Below are positions 31,902 to 40,124 of a stretch of DNA of 64,000 nucleotides, piece by piece. Source of the DNA: CAG-177 sp964587915 (GTDB lineage: Bacteria; Bacillota; Clostridia; Oscillospirales; Acutalibacteraceae); NCBI GenBank assembly GCA_964587915.1, contig CAZPMK010000002.1:62001-126000 (forward strand), read 5' to 3'. The notes beneath the pieces were generated by a model, which ran no database searches, was not told the origin of the DNA, and saw only the letters and a list, made by a program, of their open reading frames with translations. Position numbers and translations under genes: made by a program. Each line of letters starts with the position of its first letter. Within the stretch, counting starts at the first letter, position 1.

Positions 31902-33200
31902 ATGAAAAAGCAAGACGCAGACAGAGTGGAATTTACAAAGGACATGATGGATTATACCATCCTTGTCCCTAATATGCTGGAGATACATTTCAGCCTGCTC
32001 ATCAACATTTTCGGACAGTACGGCTACAAGACGGAGCTGCTTAAAAATGACGGAAGAACCGTTATCGACGAGGGATTGAAATACGTTCACAACGATACCT
32101 GTTATCCCGCATTGCTTGTAATCGGACAGCTTATAGATGCCCTCAATACAGGCAAATACGACCCGAACAAAACCGCTTTGATGATAACTCAGTCGGGCGG
32201 CGGTTGCCGTGCTTCAAATTACATACATCTGCTCAGAAAAGCCCTCAAAAAAGCCGGCTACCCGCAGGTGCCCGTAATTTCCTTGAACCTCTCGGGTCTT
32301 GAAAAGAACAGCGGCTTCAAAATTCGCATTTCAATGGCTCTCAAAATGCTTTCGGCGGTTATATACGGCGACCTTATAATGCTGCTGAAGAATCAAGTTG
32401 AACCGTACGAGAAGAATAAAGGCGATGCGGCAAGACTTACAAAGAAGTGGACGGACGATATCAGTGCCCAAATGCAGAAAGGAAAGGCTATTTCTCTTTC
32501 CGAGATAAGACGCATACTTCCCGAAATCACAAAGAGCTTTGCGGAAATTCCCGTGGAGAAAACCGAAAAGACCAAGGTGGGAGTTGTCGGCGAAATTTAT
32601 GTTAAATATTCTCCGCTTGCGAACAATCATCTTGAGGAATTTCTCTTCGGTCAGGACTGCGAGGTAATGGTGCCCGGTCTTTTGGGCTTCCTCCTTTTCA
32701 AGGTGGATAACAGACTTGAGGACATCAAGCTCTACGGCGGTAATCCGTTCAAGAAAATCGCAATGAAAATAGCCATGCGATATCTTACGAATGTTGAGAA
32801 AACTCTCAATGATGCGGCGGCGATGTACGGCAATTTTACCGTTCCCACACCGTATGCTCATATCAAAGAGACCTGCACTAAAATAATCGGCCCCGGCTGT
32901 AAAATGGGTGAGGGCTGGCTGTTGACTGCCGAAATGATGGAGCTTATCGAAAACGGCTACGGCAACATTGTTTGTGCTCAACCGTTCGGCTGTTTGCCCA
33001 ATCACATAGTCGGCAAGGGCATGATAAGAAAGCTTAAGGAAATGTATCCGCAGTCGAACATCGTTCCCATAGACTATGACCCCGGTGCGACAAAGGTAAA
33101 TCAGGAGAACAGAATCAGGCTCATGCTTGCCGTTGCAAAGGAAAATGCAGGCTGTGACGGATGCTGCTCCGAGGATTGCCATTGCTGCTCCGCCGAATAA
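31902..33200 (+). CDS. 2-hydroxyacyl-CoA dehydratase (HgdB-like) component, partner of the activase
   Basis: 432 residues, 12 bases after the activase, matching the C-terminal third of the fused ~1400-residue activase-related proteins. It has conserved cysteines in HNDTCYPALLVIGQ, SGGGCRASNY, KETCTKIIGPGCKMGEGW and AQPFGCLPNHIVGKG, typical of the 2-hydroxyglutaryl-CoA dehydratase D/B fold that binds [4Fe-4S] clusters. It ends in a cysteine-rich tail (CDGCCSEDCHCC, six cysteines in 12 residues) that may bind another cluster or metal. Ribosome site AAGGGGGAATAAGG. Confidence 0.87.
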   Translation: MKKQDADRVEFTKDMMDYTILVPNMLEIHFSLLINIFGQYGYKTELLKNDGRTVIDEGLKYVHNDTCYPALLVIGQLIDALNTGKYDPNKTALMITQSGGGCRASNYIHLLRKALKKAGYPQVPVISLNLSGLEKNSGFKIRISMALKMLSAVIYGDLIMLLKNQVEPYEKNKGDAARLTKKWTDDISAQMQKGKAISLSEIRRILPEITKSFAEIPVEKTEKTKVGVVGEIYVKYSPLANNHLEEFLFGQDCEVMVPGLLGFLLFKVDNRLEDIKLYGGNPFKKIAMKIAMRYLTNVEKTLNDAAAMYGNFTVPTPYAHIKETCTKIIGPGCKMGEGWLLTAEMMELIENGYGNIVCAQPFGCLPNHIVGKGMIRKLKEMYPQSNIVPIDYDPGATKVNQENRIRLMLAVAKENAGCDGCCSEDCHCCSAE

Positions 33201-33219
33201 ATTAAATGAAATAAAAATC

Positions 33220-33264
33220 AAACGGTAGCTCGGTCGAAAATGACGGGGCTGCCGTTTCTTTGTT
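33220..33264 (+). terminator. Terminator of the PlsC/activase operon
   Basis: AAACGGTAGCTC (33220-33231) with GGGCTGCCGTTT (33246-33257), then TCTTTGTTTT. Confidence 0.75.
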
Positions 33265-33295
33265 TTGCGTATTATCTTTTTGCTGTTTGCGAATA

Positions 33296-33333
33296 ATAAA
33301 ATGACCGTCGGCATAATCCCAAACGGTCATTTT
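33296..33333 (-). terminator. Terminator behind aldose epimerase gene
   Basis: Perfect 11-bp stem AAAATGACCGT (33298-33308) with ACGGTCATTTT (33323-33333); T-rich on both sides so it may serve both directions. Confidence 0.8.
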
Positions 33334-33337
33334 GAGC

Positions 33338-34183
33338 TTATTTGATTATTTCCGCACTCCAGCAGAAATCGAATTTTTCGCCCTTTTCAAGACGGCATAT
33401 TCCTCTCTTTTCGGAGATATCGTTCTTAACCTCTCTGCCGTCGTTGACGCCGTACCAAGGCTCAATGCAGACATACGGTGCACCGGGCTTTGCCCAAATG
33501 CCGAGGTAGGGACATTCGCCGAACGTGAATGCCACTTCGTTTTCGCCCTTTATAGAGAGCTTGCGGGATTTTATGCCTGAGAGAATGAGTGCATCCGCCT
33601 TGAAAATTTCCTCGGAAATAACGATTTCGCGGCTGTTTTCAAGCAGGGGGAATTTTTTATCCATGATGAGATTGTCGCTGTCAATTCGCTCCGTTGCAAG
33701 AGTTTCGGGCAGTTCAAATTCAATGATATCGCCGACTTTGCAGTTAAATCCGGGATGAGCACCGATTGAAAAATACATTTCGCCGTCGTTTTTGTTTATG
33801 ACCGTCATGGTATTTACGAGAGAATTTCCCGTAAGCTCAAAGGTAACAAGCAATTCAAATTCAAACGGATAGCTTTTAAGCGTGTTTTCGTCACTTGTAA
33901 GGCTGAATACCGCCTTTGAGCCCGAGCATTCCTTGACGGTGAACGGGAGCTTGCGGGCAAGTCCGTGCTTCGGCATGGAATATTCGGTGCCGTTGTAACG
34001 GTAGCTGTCATTGATAAGCTGACCGATTATCGGGAAAAGCACGGGTGCCTGACCGTACCAAATCTCGGGCTTTCCGTACCAGATATATTCCTTTCCGTTG
34101 CTTTTTGAAACGAGCGAATGAAGCTGAGCACCCATATCGTCGATTTCACAGGTTAAAAATTCGTTTTCGATTTTGTAAAACAT
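33338..34183 (-). CDS. Aldose 1-epimerase family protein
   Basis: 281 residues, galactose mutarotase-like beta-sandwich of the LacX/YeaD-type group. It probably interconverts anomers of a hexose or hexose phosphate in the cytoplasm. Seen are the N-terminal GAQLHSLVSKSNGKEYIWYG, APVLFPIIGQ, the MPKHGLARKLPF box with a candidate acid histidine, SIGAHPGFNC with a second histidine, and CIEPWYGVND near the end. It is 10 bases downstream of the MATE exporter on the same strand. The sugar is unknown. Confidence 0.88.
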   Translation of the reverse strand: MFYKIENEFLTCEIDDMGAQLHSLVSKSNGKEYIWYGKPEIWYGQAPVLFPIIGQLINDSYRYNGTEYSMPKHGLARKLPFTVKECSGSKAVFSLTSDENTLKSYPFEFELLVTFELTGNSLVNTMTVINKNDGEMYFSIGAHPGFNCKVGDIIEFELPETLATERIDSDNLIMDKKFPLLENSREIVISEEIFKADALILSGIKSRKLSIKGENEVAFTFGECPYLGIWAKPGAPYVCIEPWYGVNDGREVKNDISEKRGICRLEKGEKFDFCWSAEIIK

Positions 34184-34193
34184 AGCCGTTCTC

Positions 34194-35543
34194 CTATCTG
34201 TCGGTAAGATTTTTTATCCATTTTTTGCTTTTGAAGCGAACAAGACTCAATATTATTTTCGGTATATCCTCACACGCATACATAGCCACTATCAGATACA
34301 CAAAATCAACCTTTACCCAAAGCCCGAGAATACACACGACGGGAATGCTCAGAAGATATAGCGACATACAGTCGTAGAGGATACCGATTTTTGTGTCGCC
34401 GCCCGCTCTGAACATGCCGACAATGAGCGTGTAGGGGATATTGTGAAACGGAAGCCAGCAGCAGTATATGAGTATAAGTGTGCTTGCAAGATTGAAAGCT
34501 CCCTGCGTTTCTATATCAAGCAGTGAAAGCAGGGGATTTCTCACCGCGGCAAGCAATGCACCGCTGAAAACGCCGATTATCGGAGTCATTATCACGAATT
34601 TCTTTGCGAGTTTATATGCATCGTTTTCCCGTCCCTCACCGATGGTTTTTCCCGTCATAATGGAACAGGCGTGACATATTCCCACAAAGAAAACAAAGGC
34701 AATTTGTTCAATGGAGCTGAATATCGTGTATCCCGCATAAGCCTCACTGCCTTGACGGGCAAATACCATGGAATAAATATTCGTACCGACAGCCCATATT
34801 CCCTCATTGAAAACTACGGGCAGGCAGGTTATCGAAAAACGGCGTACAAAGCTGCGTGACAGCTTGAAAAATTCCTTTATTGGTGCTTTGAACACTTGGT
34901 TTGCATTGCGTATATAAATGAAAAGTATGACCGATTGAGCCGCCGCCGATATCAGCGTTGCCGCCGCCGCACCGCTGATGCCGAGTGCGGGGAAGCCGAG
35001 CTTTCCGTTTATCAAAATGTAATTCAGTGCCGTGTTTATTACTACCGATGCCATGGAGGTGAAAAGCGGGGGATTTACCTTTTCCGTTGCTCTGAGCACA
35101 ACGCAGGTTATCTGATTGAATGAAGAAAACAGCCCCATGAAAGCGACTATTCGCATATATTTTTCGGCTTCCTCTATGACGGGAGCCTCACTCGAAAACA
35201 CCCGAATGAGCTGCTCCGGAAAGAAAAACATTGCCGTAAAGGAAATTAACGCAACTCCCGTTCCGAAAATCAACGCTACGCCGTAGGAACGCAGGATGTG
35301 CTTTTTATCCTTTGCACCCCAAAACTGTGAAATGAGAGCCGCAGAGCCGGAGGATATGCCGAAATAAAACAGGTTCATCAGAAATATCCATCTTGAAGAA
35401 ACTCCGACGGCGGAAACCACCACGTTGCCGAGAGGCGTTACCATTGCGGTATCAACGAGCTGAGCACAGGATACCAAAAGCTGCTGTAACGCTATGGGCA
35501 GAGCGAGCTTGCCCATGTTTTTGAAAAATTGTTTGTTATTCAT
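34194..35543 (-). CDS. MATE family multidrug/solute efflux transporter
   Basis: 449 residues, about 12 transmembrane helices in two related halves, typical of MATE (DinF/NorM-like) Na+ or H+ antiporters. The N-terminal LALPIALQQLLVSCAQLVDTAMV and the middle FNEGIWAVGTNIYSMVFAR are characteristic. The ATG at 35543 is preceded by CGGAG at the right distance; the ATG at 35549 is too close to it. First gene of a two-gene unit with the aldose epimerase; the substrate cannot be inferred. Confidence 0.9.
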   Translation of the reverse strand: MNNKQFFKNMGKLALPIALQQLLVSCAQLVDTAMVTPLGNVVVSAVGVSSRWIFLMNLFYFGISSGSAALISQFWGAKDKKHILRSYGVALIFGTGVALISFTAMFFFPEQLIRVFSSEAPVIEEAEKYMRIVAFMGLFSSFNQITCVVLRATEKVNPPLFTSMASVVINTALNYILINGKLGFPALGISGAAAATLISAAAQSVILFIYIRNANQVFKAPIKEFFKLSRSFVRRFSITCLPVVFNEGIWAVGTNIYSMVFARQGSEAYAGYTIFSSIEQIAFVFFVGICHACSIMTGKTIGEGRENDAYKLAKKFVIMTPIIGVFSGALLAAVRNPLLSLLDIETQGAFNLASTLILIYCCWLPFHNIPYTLIVGMFRAGGDTKIGILYDCMSLYLLSIPVVCILGLWVKVDFVYLIVAMYACEDIPKIILSLVRFKSKKWIKNLTDR

Positions 35544-35571
35544 TTCCATTCTCCGTGTCCGTAATACAACA

Positions 35572-35600
35572 ATTCTATTTCATTATGTTCAAAAAGTCAA
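35572..35600 (-). promoter_or_regulatory. Promoter of the MATE gene
   Basis: Minus strand: TTGACT (35595-35600), 17-base spacer, TAGAAT (35572-35577). Confidence 0.65.
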
Positions 35601-35640
35601 CGATAATATTAAATATTTATTAAAACAATTAAGATAACTA

Positions 35641-35669
35641 TTGATTTTTCCTTTTTACTGCTGTATACT
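35641..35669 (+). promoter_or_regulatory. Promoter of the DapA-family gene
   Basis: TTGATT (35641-35646), 17-base spacer, TATACT (35664-35669). Confidence 0.7.
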
Positions 35670-35702
35670 CTACATGAATAAAAATCGGAAGGGACGATTA
35701 CT

Positions 35703-36596
35703 ATGGCACAATACAATGAATTTGCAGGCGTTTACACTCTTCTTCTTACTCCGTTCAACCTTGACAGAAGCGTTGACTACAGAGCATATGAGGAATATGT
35801 TGACTGGCAGGCTTCCTTTAAGCCTCAGCACCTTTTCGCAGTTTGCGGCTCATCGGAGATGAGAGAGCTTTCTCCCGAGGAGAGAGTTAAGTGTGCGGGT
35901 CTCGCAGTTAAAAATTCCAACGGAATCCCCGTGTTTGCGACCGCTAACCTTCAAGAGGGCTTTGATGACCAGATTGAAGAAATGAAGCAGCTCGAAGCTC
36001 AGGGCGTCAGCGGACTTGTTTTTGTTACAAAGGGTATGTGCGACAAGCACACCGAAATATACGATTATCTCACCTCTCTTGCTTCACACACGGAATTGCC
36101 CATCGTTCTCTATGAGTTCCCCGGTATGCGTCCGTGCCACATGGATGCAAGAACCTACGGAAAGCTCGTTGAAACCGGCAGATTCAAGGGCATCAAGGAT
36201 ACCACCTGCACAATGCCTCTCATCGAGTCGAAGATAGCCGTCCAGGGTGATTCCAATGTTCTTCAGGCGAACATTCCTCTCCTTTACGATTCATGGGTAA
36301 AGGGTGCAAGAGGCGTTATCGCAACTCCCACTTCCTGCGGTGCGGGACTTTTCGTTAAGATGTGGGATGAGTTTGTCAAGGGTGATCTTGAAGCGGCAAG
36401 ACGCACGCATCAGCATATCATTCTTCTTGACAATGCCATTGATTCAGGCTTCAACGCAAGTGCAAAGTATCTTGCAAGACTTCAGGGTGTCAATATGAAT
36501 TGGTACACAAGAGGCAGCCATAATCTTGACGATGCACGCATGAGATCAATCGAGGTATTCCACGATTGGGCTAAGAGCGAAGGCATAATGAAATAA
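35703..36596 (+). CDS. Dihydrodipicolinate synthase / N-acetylneuraminate lyase family aldolase
   Basis: 297 residues, class I aldolase TIM barrel. The Schiff-base lysine is in GRFKGIKDTTC. The catalytic tyrosine region is IVLYEFPGMRP, where DapA and NanA have YNxP. The substrate loop CGSSEMRELSPEERV replaces the usual GTTGE-S motif, so it is probably not the lysine-pathway DapA but a lyase for a sugar acid or another 2-oxo acid. A single gene with its own promoter, followed 26 bases later by the PP2C gene. Ribosome site GGAAGGG. Confidence 0.88.
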   Translation: MAQYNEFAGVYTLLLTPFNLDRSVDYRAYEEYVDWQASFKPQHLFAVCGSSEMRELSPEERVKCAGLAVKNSNGIPVFATANLQEGFDDQIEEMKQLEAQGVSGLVFVTKGMCDKHTEIYDYLTSLASHTELPIVLYEFPGMRPCHMDARTYGKLVETGRFKGIKDTTCTMPLIESKIAVQGDSNVLQANIPLLYDSWVKGARGVIATPTSCGAGLFVKMWDEFVKGDLEAARRTHQHIILLDNAIDSGFNASAKYLARLQGVNMNWYTRGSHNLDDARMRSIEVFHDWAKSEGIMK

Positions 36597-36622
36597 AATT
36601 ATTTTACCATTCGGGGGAGCAT

Positions 36623-38053
36623 ATGAAAAAACTCAGTGCCGATGTATGTGCGGTAACGCATGCAGGCAGGGTAAGACGGGAAAACGAGGATAATTACAGC
36701 CTCAACGGCAGAATGACAACGACCGACCTGCGTAAGGGCTCGGCGTATGTTCAGCATATGAAAGAGCCGTTTCATCTTTCGGTTTGCGACGGGATGGGCG
36801 GCGAAAGCTACGGCGAGCTGGCATCCGGCATAGCCGTTGAAACGATAGCCGAACACGCCGAAAACATTTACGATTCGGGTGAAGATTTCAGCTTTGCGGT
36901 GTCAAACTGCCTTGAAGATGCGAATAACCGCATTTGCAATAAAATAAATGAAAAGGGCAAGCGTATGGGTACCACTCTTGCGGCGATATATGCCGTTAAG
37001 GGTAACATAATCTGTGTCAATATCGGAGATACGAGAATATACCACTATTCAAAGGGCGTTCTCGAACAGATTAGCTTTGACCATACCCATGCCCAGACCA
37101 TAGTTGATGCAGGCGGAGTATCGCAGGATAATGTCAACCGTATTCCCGATGCCAAGCGTCTGACCCGTCATCTCGGCGTTTTCCCCGAAGAATCAAGCCT
37201 TTCACCGAATATCAGCGTTATAAACGATGTTGATAACGGAGATATAGTCATGCTTTGCAGTGACGGCTTGACGGATTATCTGACCGATTCCGATATCACG
37301 GGTGTTCTTTCGACAAGCGAAAGCCCGCAGGATGCGGCAGGCAGACTTGTCCGTATGGCTCTCGAAAGAGGCGGCAAGGATAACGTTACCATTATCACCG
37401 CATTTATCGGAGCACAGGAGACTGCCATATTTGCTCCGAGAGCGGCGGCAATGGTGGGCGATACCGATGCCGATTACGAGGAGGAATATCTCAACAGCTA
37501 CGGCTCCAACAGAACCGAGGCAGAGGGAGAGAATGTTTCTCCGTATGCAAACGCAGATGCAAGAGCCTACATAAAGCCGACGGATAAGATGAAAATAATC
37601 AAAGTCGTTGCAATTGTTGCGGCGGTTGCACTTGTGATTGTTGCGGCGGCACTTTTGATAAAAGCTGTGCTTAAAAGCGAGCAGGAGGAGGTTACAACGC
37701 TTCCCCCCTCAACATATGCAGAAACATATTATTATCCCACACAGGCACCGCTTGTGGTTTGGAGTGAGCCCGTAACGGAGGAAAGTACGACGGAAACGAC
37801 CACCGAAAAGGTGACGAAGCCGACGACTACAAAGAAAAGGGTAACGCAGACGAAGCCGACAACAACGAAAAAGCCGGTTACGCAGACGAAGCCCACAACA
37901 ACCGTGAAGGCAACCGCGACAACACAGGCGGCAACGACTTCAACAACCGTTGCCGAGACCACGGCGGCGGAAACCACGACCGAAGTTACCGCCGAGACAA
38001 CAACTCAGCAGGAAACCGTCACCGAATCCACCGAACAGCAGGCGGAAGAATAA
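36623..38053 (+). CDS. Membrane-anchored PP2C-type protein phosphatase with Thr-rich extracellular tail
   Basis: 476 residues. The PP2C (Stp/PrpC) catalytic domain spans 1-265 with the metal motifs RRENEDNY, CDGMGGESYG, MGTTLAA, NIGDTRIY, CSDGLTDYL and GGKDNVTI. It removes phosphate from Ser/Thr in the cytoplasm. A linker (265-323) leads to one transmembrane helix (~325-350, IIKVVAIVAAVALVIVAAAL) and then ~125 residues rich in Thr, Glu, Lys and Pro with repeats of TKPTTTKK, probably spanning the cell wall. Usual Firmicute PP2C proteins of this kind are soluble and sit beside a PASTA kinase; none is here. It could oppose such a kinase acting on IreB. Confidence 0.9.
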   Translation: MKKLSADVCAVTHAGRVRRENEDNYSLNGRMTTTDLRKGSAYVQHMKEPFHLSVCDGMGGESYGELASGIAVETIAEHAENIYDSGEDFSFAVSNCLEDANNRICNKINEKGKRMGTTLAAIYAVKGNIICVNIGDTRIYHYSKGVLEQISFDHTHAQTIVDAGGVSQDNVNRIPDAKRLTRHLGVFPEESSLSPNISVINDVDNGDIVMLCSDGLTDYLTDSDITGVLSTSESPQDAAGRLVRMALERGGKDNVTIITAFIGAQETAIFAPRAAAMVGDTDADYEEEYLNSYGSNRTEAEGENVSPYANADARAYIKPTDKMKIIKVVAIVAAVALVIVAAALLIKAVLKSEQEEVTTLPPSTYAETYYYPTQAPLVVWSEPVTEESTTETTTEKVTKPTTTKKRVTQTKPTTTKKPVTQTKPTTTVKATATTQAATTSTTVAETTAAETTTEVTAETTTQQETVTESTEQQAEE

Positions 38054-38066
38054 ATAAAACGCAGAA

Positions 38067-38103
38067 AAGCTCGACAGCCTTTATGACTGCCGAGCTTAAT
38101 TTA
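38067..38103. terminator. Bidirectional terminator between PP2C and HAD genes
   Basis: AAGCTCGACAG (38067-38077) with CTGCCGAGCTT (38087-38097), one mismatch, with A/T-rich flanks on both sides of the convergent pair. Confidence 0.75.
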
Positions 38104-38110
38104 TTGCCGT

Positions 38111-38677
38111 TTATTTTATTTTAACCATCTTGTCGCCTCTGACGAGATAGGCGTTTTGAGCAAGGTCGATCATGGGTTGATCATTGTAAGAGTCGGTGTA
38201 GAAGTTTTCAACGACCGCATCGGGATAACGCTCACGGAACGCCTTTACCTTATTTTCTCTGAAGCAGAAATTAACGAGTTTTCTGCTGTTAAGATCGGTC
38301 TGCGTTGCAATGTAATTCTTGATATTGAGTCTTTTGCAGATTTCTTCAAGAACAACATCTATGCAGGCGGAAAGGATAACGTCGTCATCCTTGCGTTGCT
38401 TGAGATAGAAAGACTTTATCTTGCGGCTGTGTTCATCCCAAAAAGCATCAACGTCCGAGCCGATATCTTCAATTCCCTGACAGTATTCTTCAACAACGCC
38501 CGAGTAGGTGTTCATAACCTCATCGAGAGAAATTTTTCCCGCCTTGTATTTTGTAATAACGGTCAAAGCCATGGGAATCTTTGATATCAATTTCGGGTCC
38601 TTTTTCAAATAGTAAAGAAAAAGGTCAACTCCGGATTCTCCTTTGTAAATTGTGTTGTCAAAATCGTAAACATTCAT
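38111..38677 (-). CDS. HAD-IB family phosphatase
   Basis: 188 residues. The N-terminal NVYDFDNTIYKGES carries the HAD motif I aspartates (DFDNT). Motif III and IV stretches are near the C-terminus (NFYTDSYNDQPMIDLAQNAY, with the DSxxD aspartates). The helical insert resembles the SerB/HAD-IB class, so the substrate is a small phosphate monoester such as phosphoserine or a phospholipid head group. Single gene; ribosome site AAGGGAG. Confidence 0.87.
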   Translation of the reverse strand: MNVYDFDNTIYKGESGVDLFLYYLKKDPKLISKIPMALTVITKYKAGKISLDEVMNTYSGVVEEYCQGIEDIGSDVDAFWDEHSRKIKSFYLKQRKDDDVILSACIDVVLEEICKRLNIKNYIATQTDLNSRKLVNFCFRENKVKAFRERYPDAVVENFYTDSYNDQPMIDLAQNAYLVRGDKMVKIK

Positions 38678-38708
38678 ATCATTATTCTCCCTTTCCTGTT
38701 TTATCCTC

Positions 38709-38740
38709 CTTGACGGAGATACCCTCTGTCAAGTATTATA
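38709..38740 (-). promoter_or_regulatory. -10 box and start-site hairpin of HAD gene
   Basis: Minus strand: extended -10 TGC-TATAAT (38735-38740), immediately followed by CTTGAC...GTCAAG inverted repeat (38709-38733) with an inner GAG/CTC pair. The repeat covers the expected start point, so it is either an operator or a 5' stabilising hairpin. Confidence 0.5.
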
Positions 38741-38822
38741 GCATTACAGGAAAGGAAGATTTTTCTGATAAAGAATAAATTTCTTATGGTTTTCTTAATG
38801 TTTGATTAAGATGTCTTAATAA

Positions 38823-40118
38823 TTATTTTTGATTTTTCTCAATAATATTTGTGTACGGTTCATCCGCCTTTTTCATATATGAGATAAGCAATTCACGCAT
38901 TTGACTGCGAACCTGTGCATATTCGGGATTACAAATCAGATTGTTTTTCTCGAACGGGTCTTTTTCAAGGTCATAGAGGAAATCCTCCGTGTAGCTTTCG
39001 GCAAAGGCACCGTCGCGGTTTTTGGCGGCAACGCTGTATTTCCACCTGTCCGTCCTTACCGCTCTGCCCGTTTGACTTTCGGATATCTGCATGAAAACGC
39101 TGTCGTGACCCTTTAAGTCGGTGAGACTTTTGCCTGCAAAATGAGAGGGGATATCCGCTCCGGCAATGTCAAGAACCGTGGCGGGCAAATCAATCAGGGA
39201 AACGAGCTCGCTTATTCTGCCGCCGCCCGTGAAAGCACCGCCCGTTATTACAAGCGGAACCTTGATGCTTGCTTCGTGGCAGGAGCGTTTGTATTCGGCG
39301 TTTCTGGTACGAAAATGACAGCCGTGATCCGAGGTGTAGATGATAACGGTATTGTCGTAAAGTCCGTTGTCCTTGAGGGATTTTATCAGCTTGCCGAAAT
39401 TCATGTCAACACGGTTACAGCAGGCAAGGTACGACGGCATTTGCAGCCGCCAATCGCCGAGAGTGCCCGCAAGGTCACCGGGGACGTCGTAATTCTTGAA
39501 CGCCTTTTTTGCACCCCTCGGAGCTTCAAATCTTAAATGGTCGTTTTGATGATGCGGTTCAAGCTGAGAAATAAACATAAAAAACGGCTTGTCGTGTCTC
39601 TTTTTCTCTATGTATTCAATTGCATAATCATTTATTGCATCGGCACGGTAGCCGGTAAAATCGAGGCGGTTTTCGTTTTCGTCAAAGACATAGCCGTTAT
39701 AGCCGTGTGAGGTAAATTCAAGAACGTCAGAGGCTCTCCAATAGTCGTAGCCGCCACGCCTTTCGCGAGGCGTAGCCTTGGTCTTGAGATTGTGCTCCTT
39801 GTCGGATGCCAAATGCCACTTGCCGATATACGCCGTATCATAGCCCGCACGGGAAAGACATTTTGCAACGGTTTCACAGTCGGTCGGCAGGGCGATATCA
39901 TTTCTGTAACAGCCCGTTTGTGTTGCATATACGCCGCTTTGAAGACAGGCACGCATCGGGCCGCATACGGGCTGACAGGAAAAAGCGTTTTCAAAAACCG
40001 TGCCCTCCCGAGCAACGGCATCAAGACACGGAGTTACGGGAAGCCGCTGTCCGTAACAGCCTGCTGTGTCCGCTCTCTGCTGATCGGAAAAATAAAAAAT
40101 TATATTCGGTCTGTTCAA
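38823..40118 (-). CDS. Sulfatase (formylglycine-dependent, Cys type)
   Basis: 431 residues, alkaline phosphatase superfamily. It hydrolyses a sulfate ester. The metal site begins SDQQRADTAGCYG; the modification site is CGPMR with Cys52, matching the CxPxR rule for Cys that becomes formylglycine. Other motifs are YIGKWHLA and YTSDHGCHFR. There is no signal peptide, so it acts in the cytoplasm. It lies 6 bases behind a radical SAM gene of the anSME type, which would install the formylglycine. A host mucin or dietary glycan sulfate is the likely substrate class; this is inference. Confidence 0.93.
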   Translation of the reverse strand: MNRPNIIFYFSDQQRADTAGCYGQRLPVTPCLDAVAREGTVFENAFSCQPVCGPMRACLQSGVYATQTGCYRNDIALPTDCETVAKCLSRAGYDTAYIGKWHLASDKEHNLKTKATPRERRGGYDYWRASDVLEFTSHGYNGYVFDENENRLDFTGYRADAINDYAIEYIEKKRHDKPFFMFISQLEPHHQNDHLRFEAPRGAKKAFKNYDVPGDLAGTLGDWRLQMPSYLACCNRVDMNFGKLIKSLKDNGLYDNTVIIYTSDHGCHFRTRNAEYKRSCHEASIKVPLVITGGAFTGGGRISELVSLIDLPATVLDIAGADIPSHFAGKSLTDLKGHDSVFMQISESQTGRAVRTDRWKYSVAAKNRDGAFAESYTEDFLYDLEKDPFEKNNLICNPEYAQVRSQMRELLISYMKKADEPYTNIIEKNQK

Positions 40119-40124
40119 GGCTTC

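Noticed and set aside
32331..33314. 327-codon minus-strand frame opposite the dehydratase component
   Set aside because: Runs through the opposite gene and its terminator; no domain, no ribosome site.
37800..37920. Possible CRISPR-like or tandem DNA repeat in the PP2C gene
   Set aside because: The repeats are in frame and encode TKPTTTKK units; no spacer structure and no cas genes.
37732..37977. Val-rich frame antisense to the Thr-rich tail of the PP2C gene
   Set aside because: Reverse reading of repeated Thr codons gives Val repeats; an artefact of the low-complexity tail.
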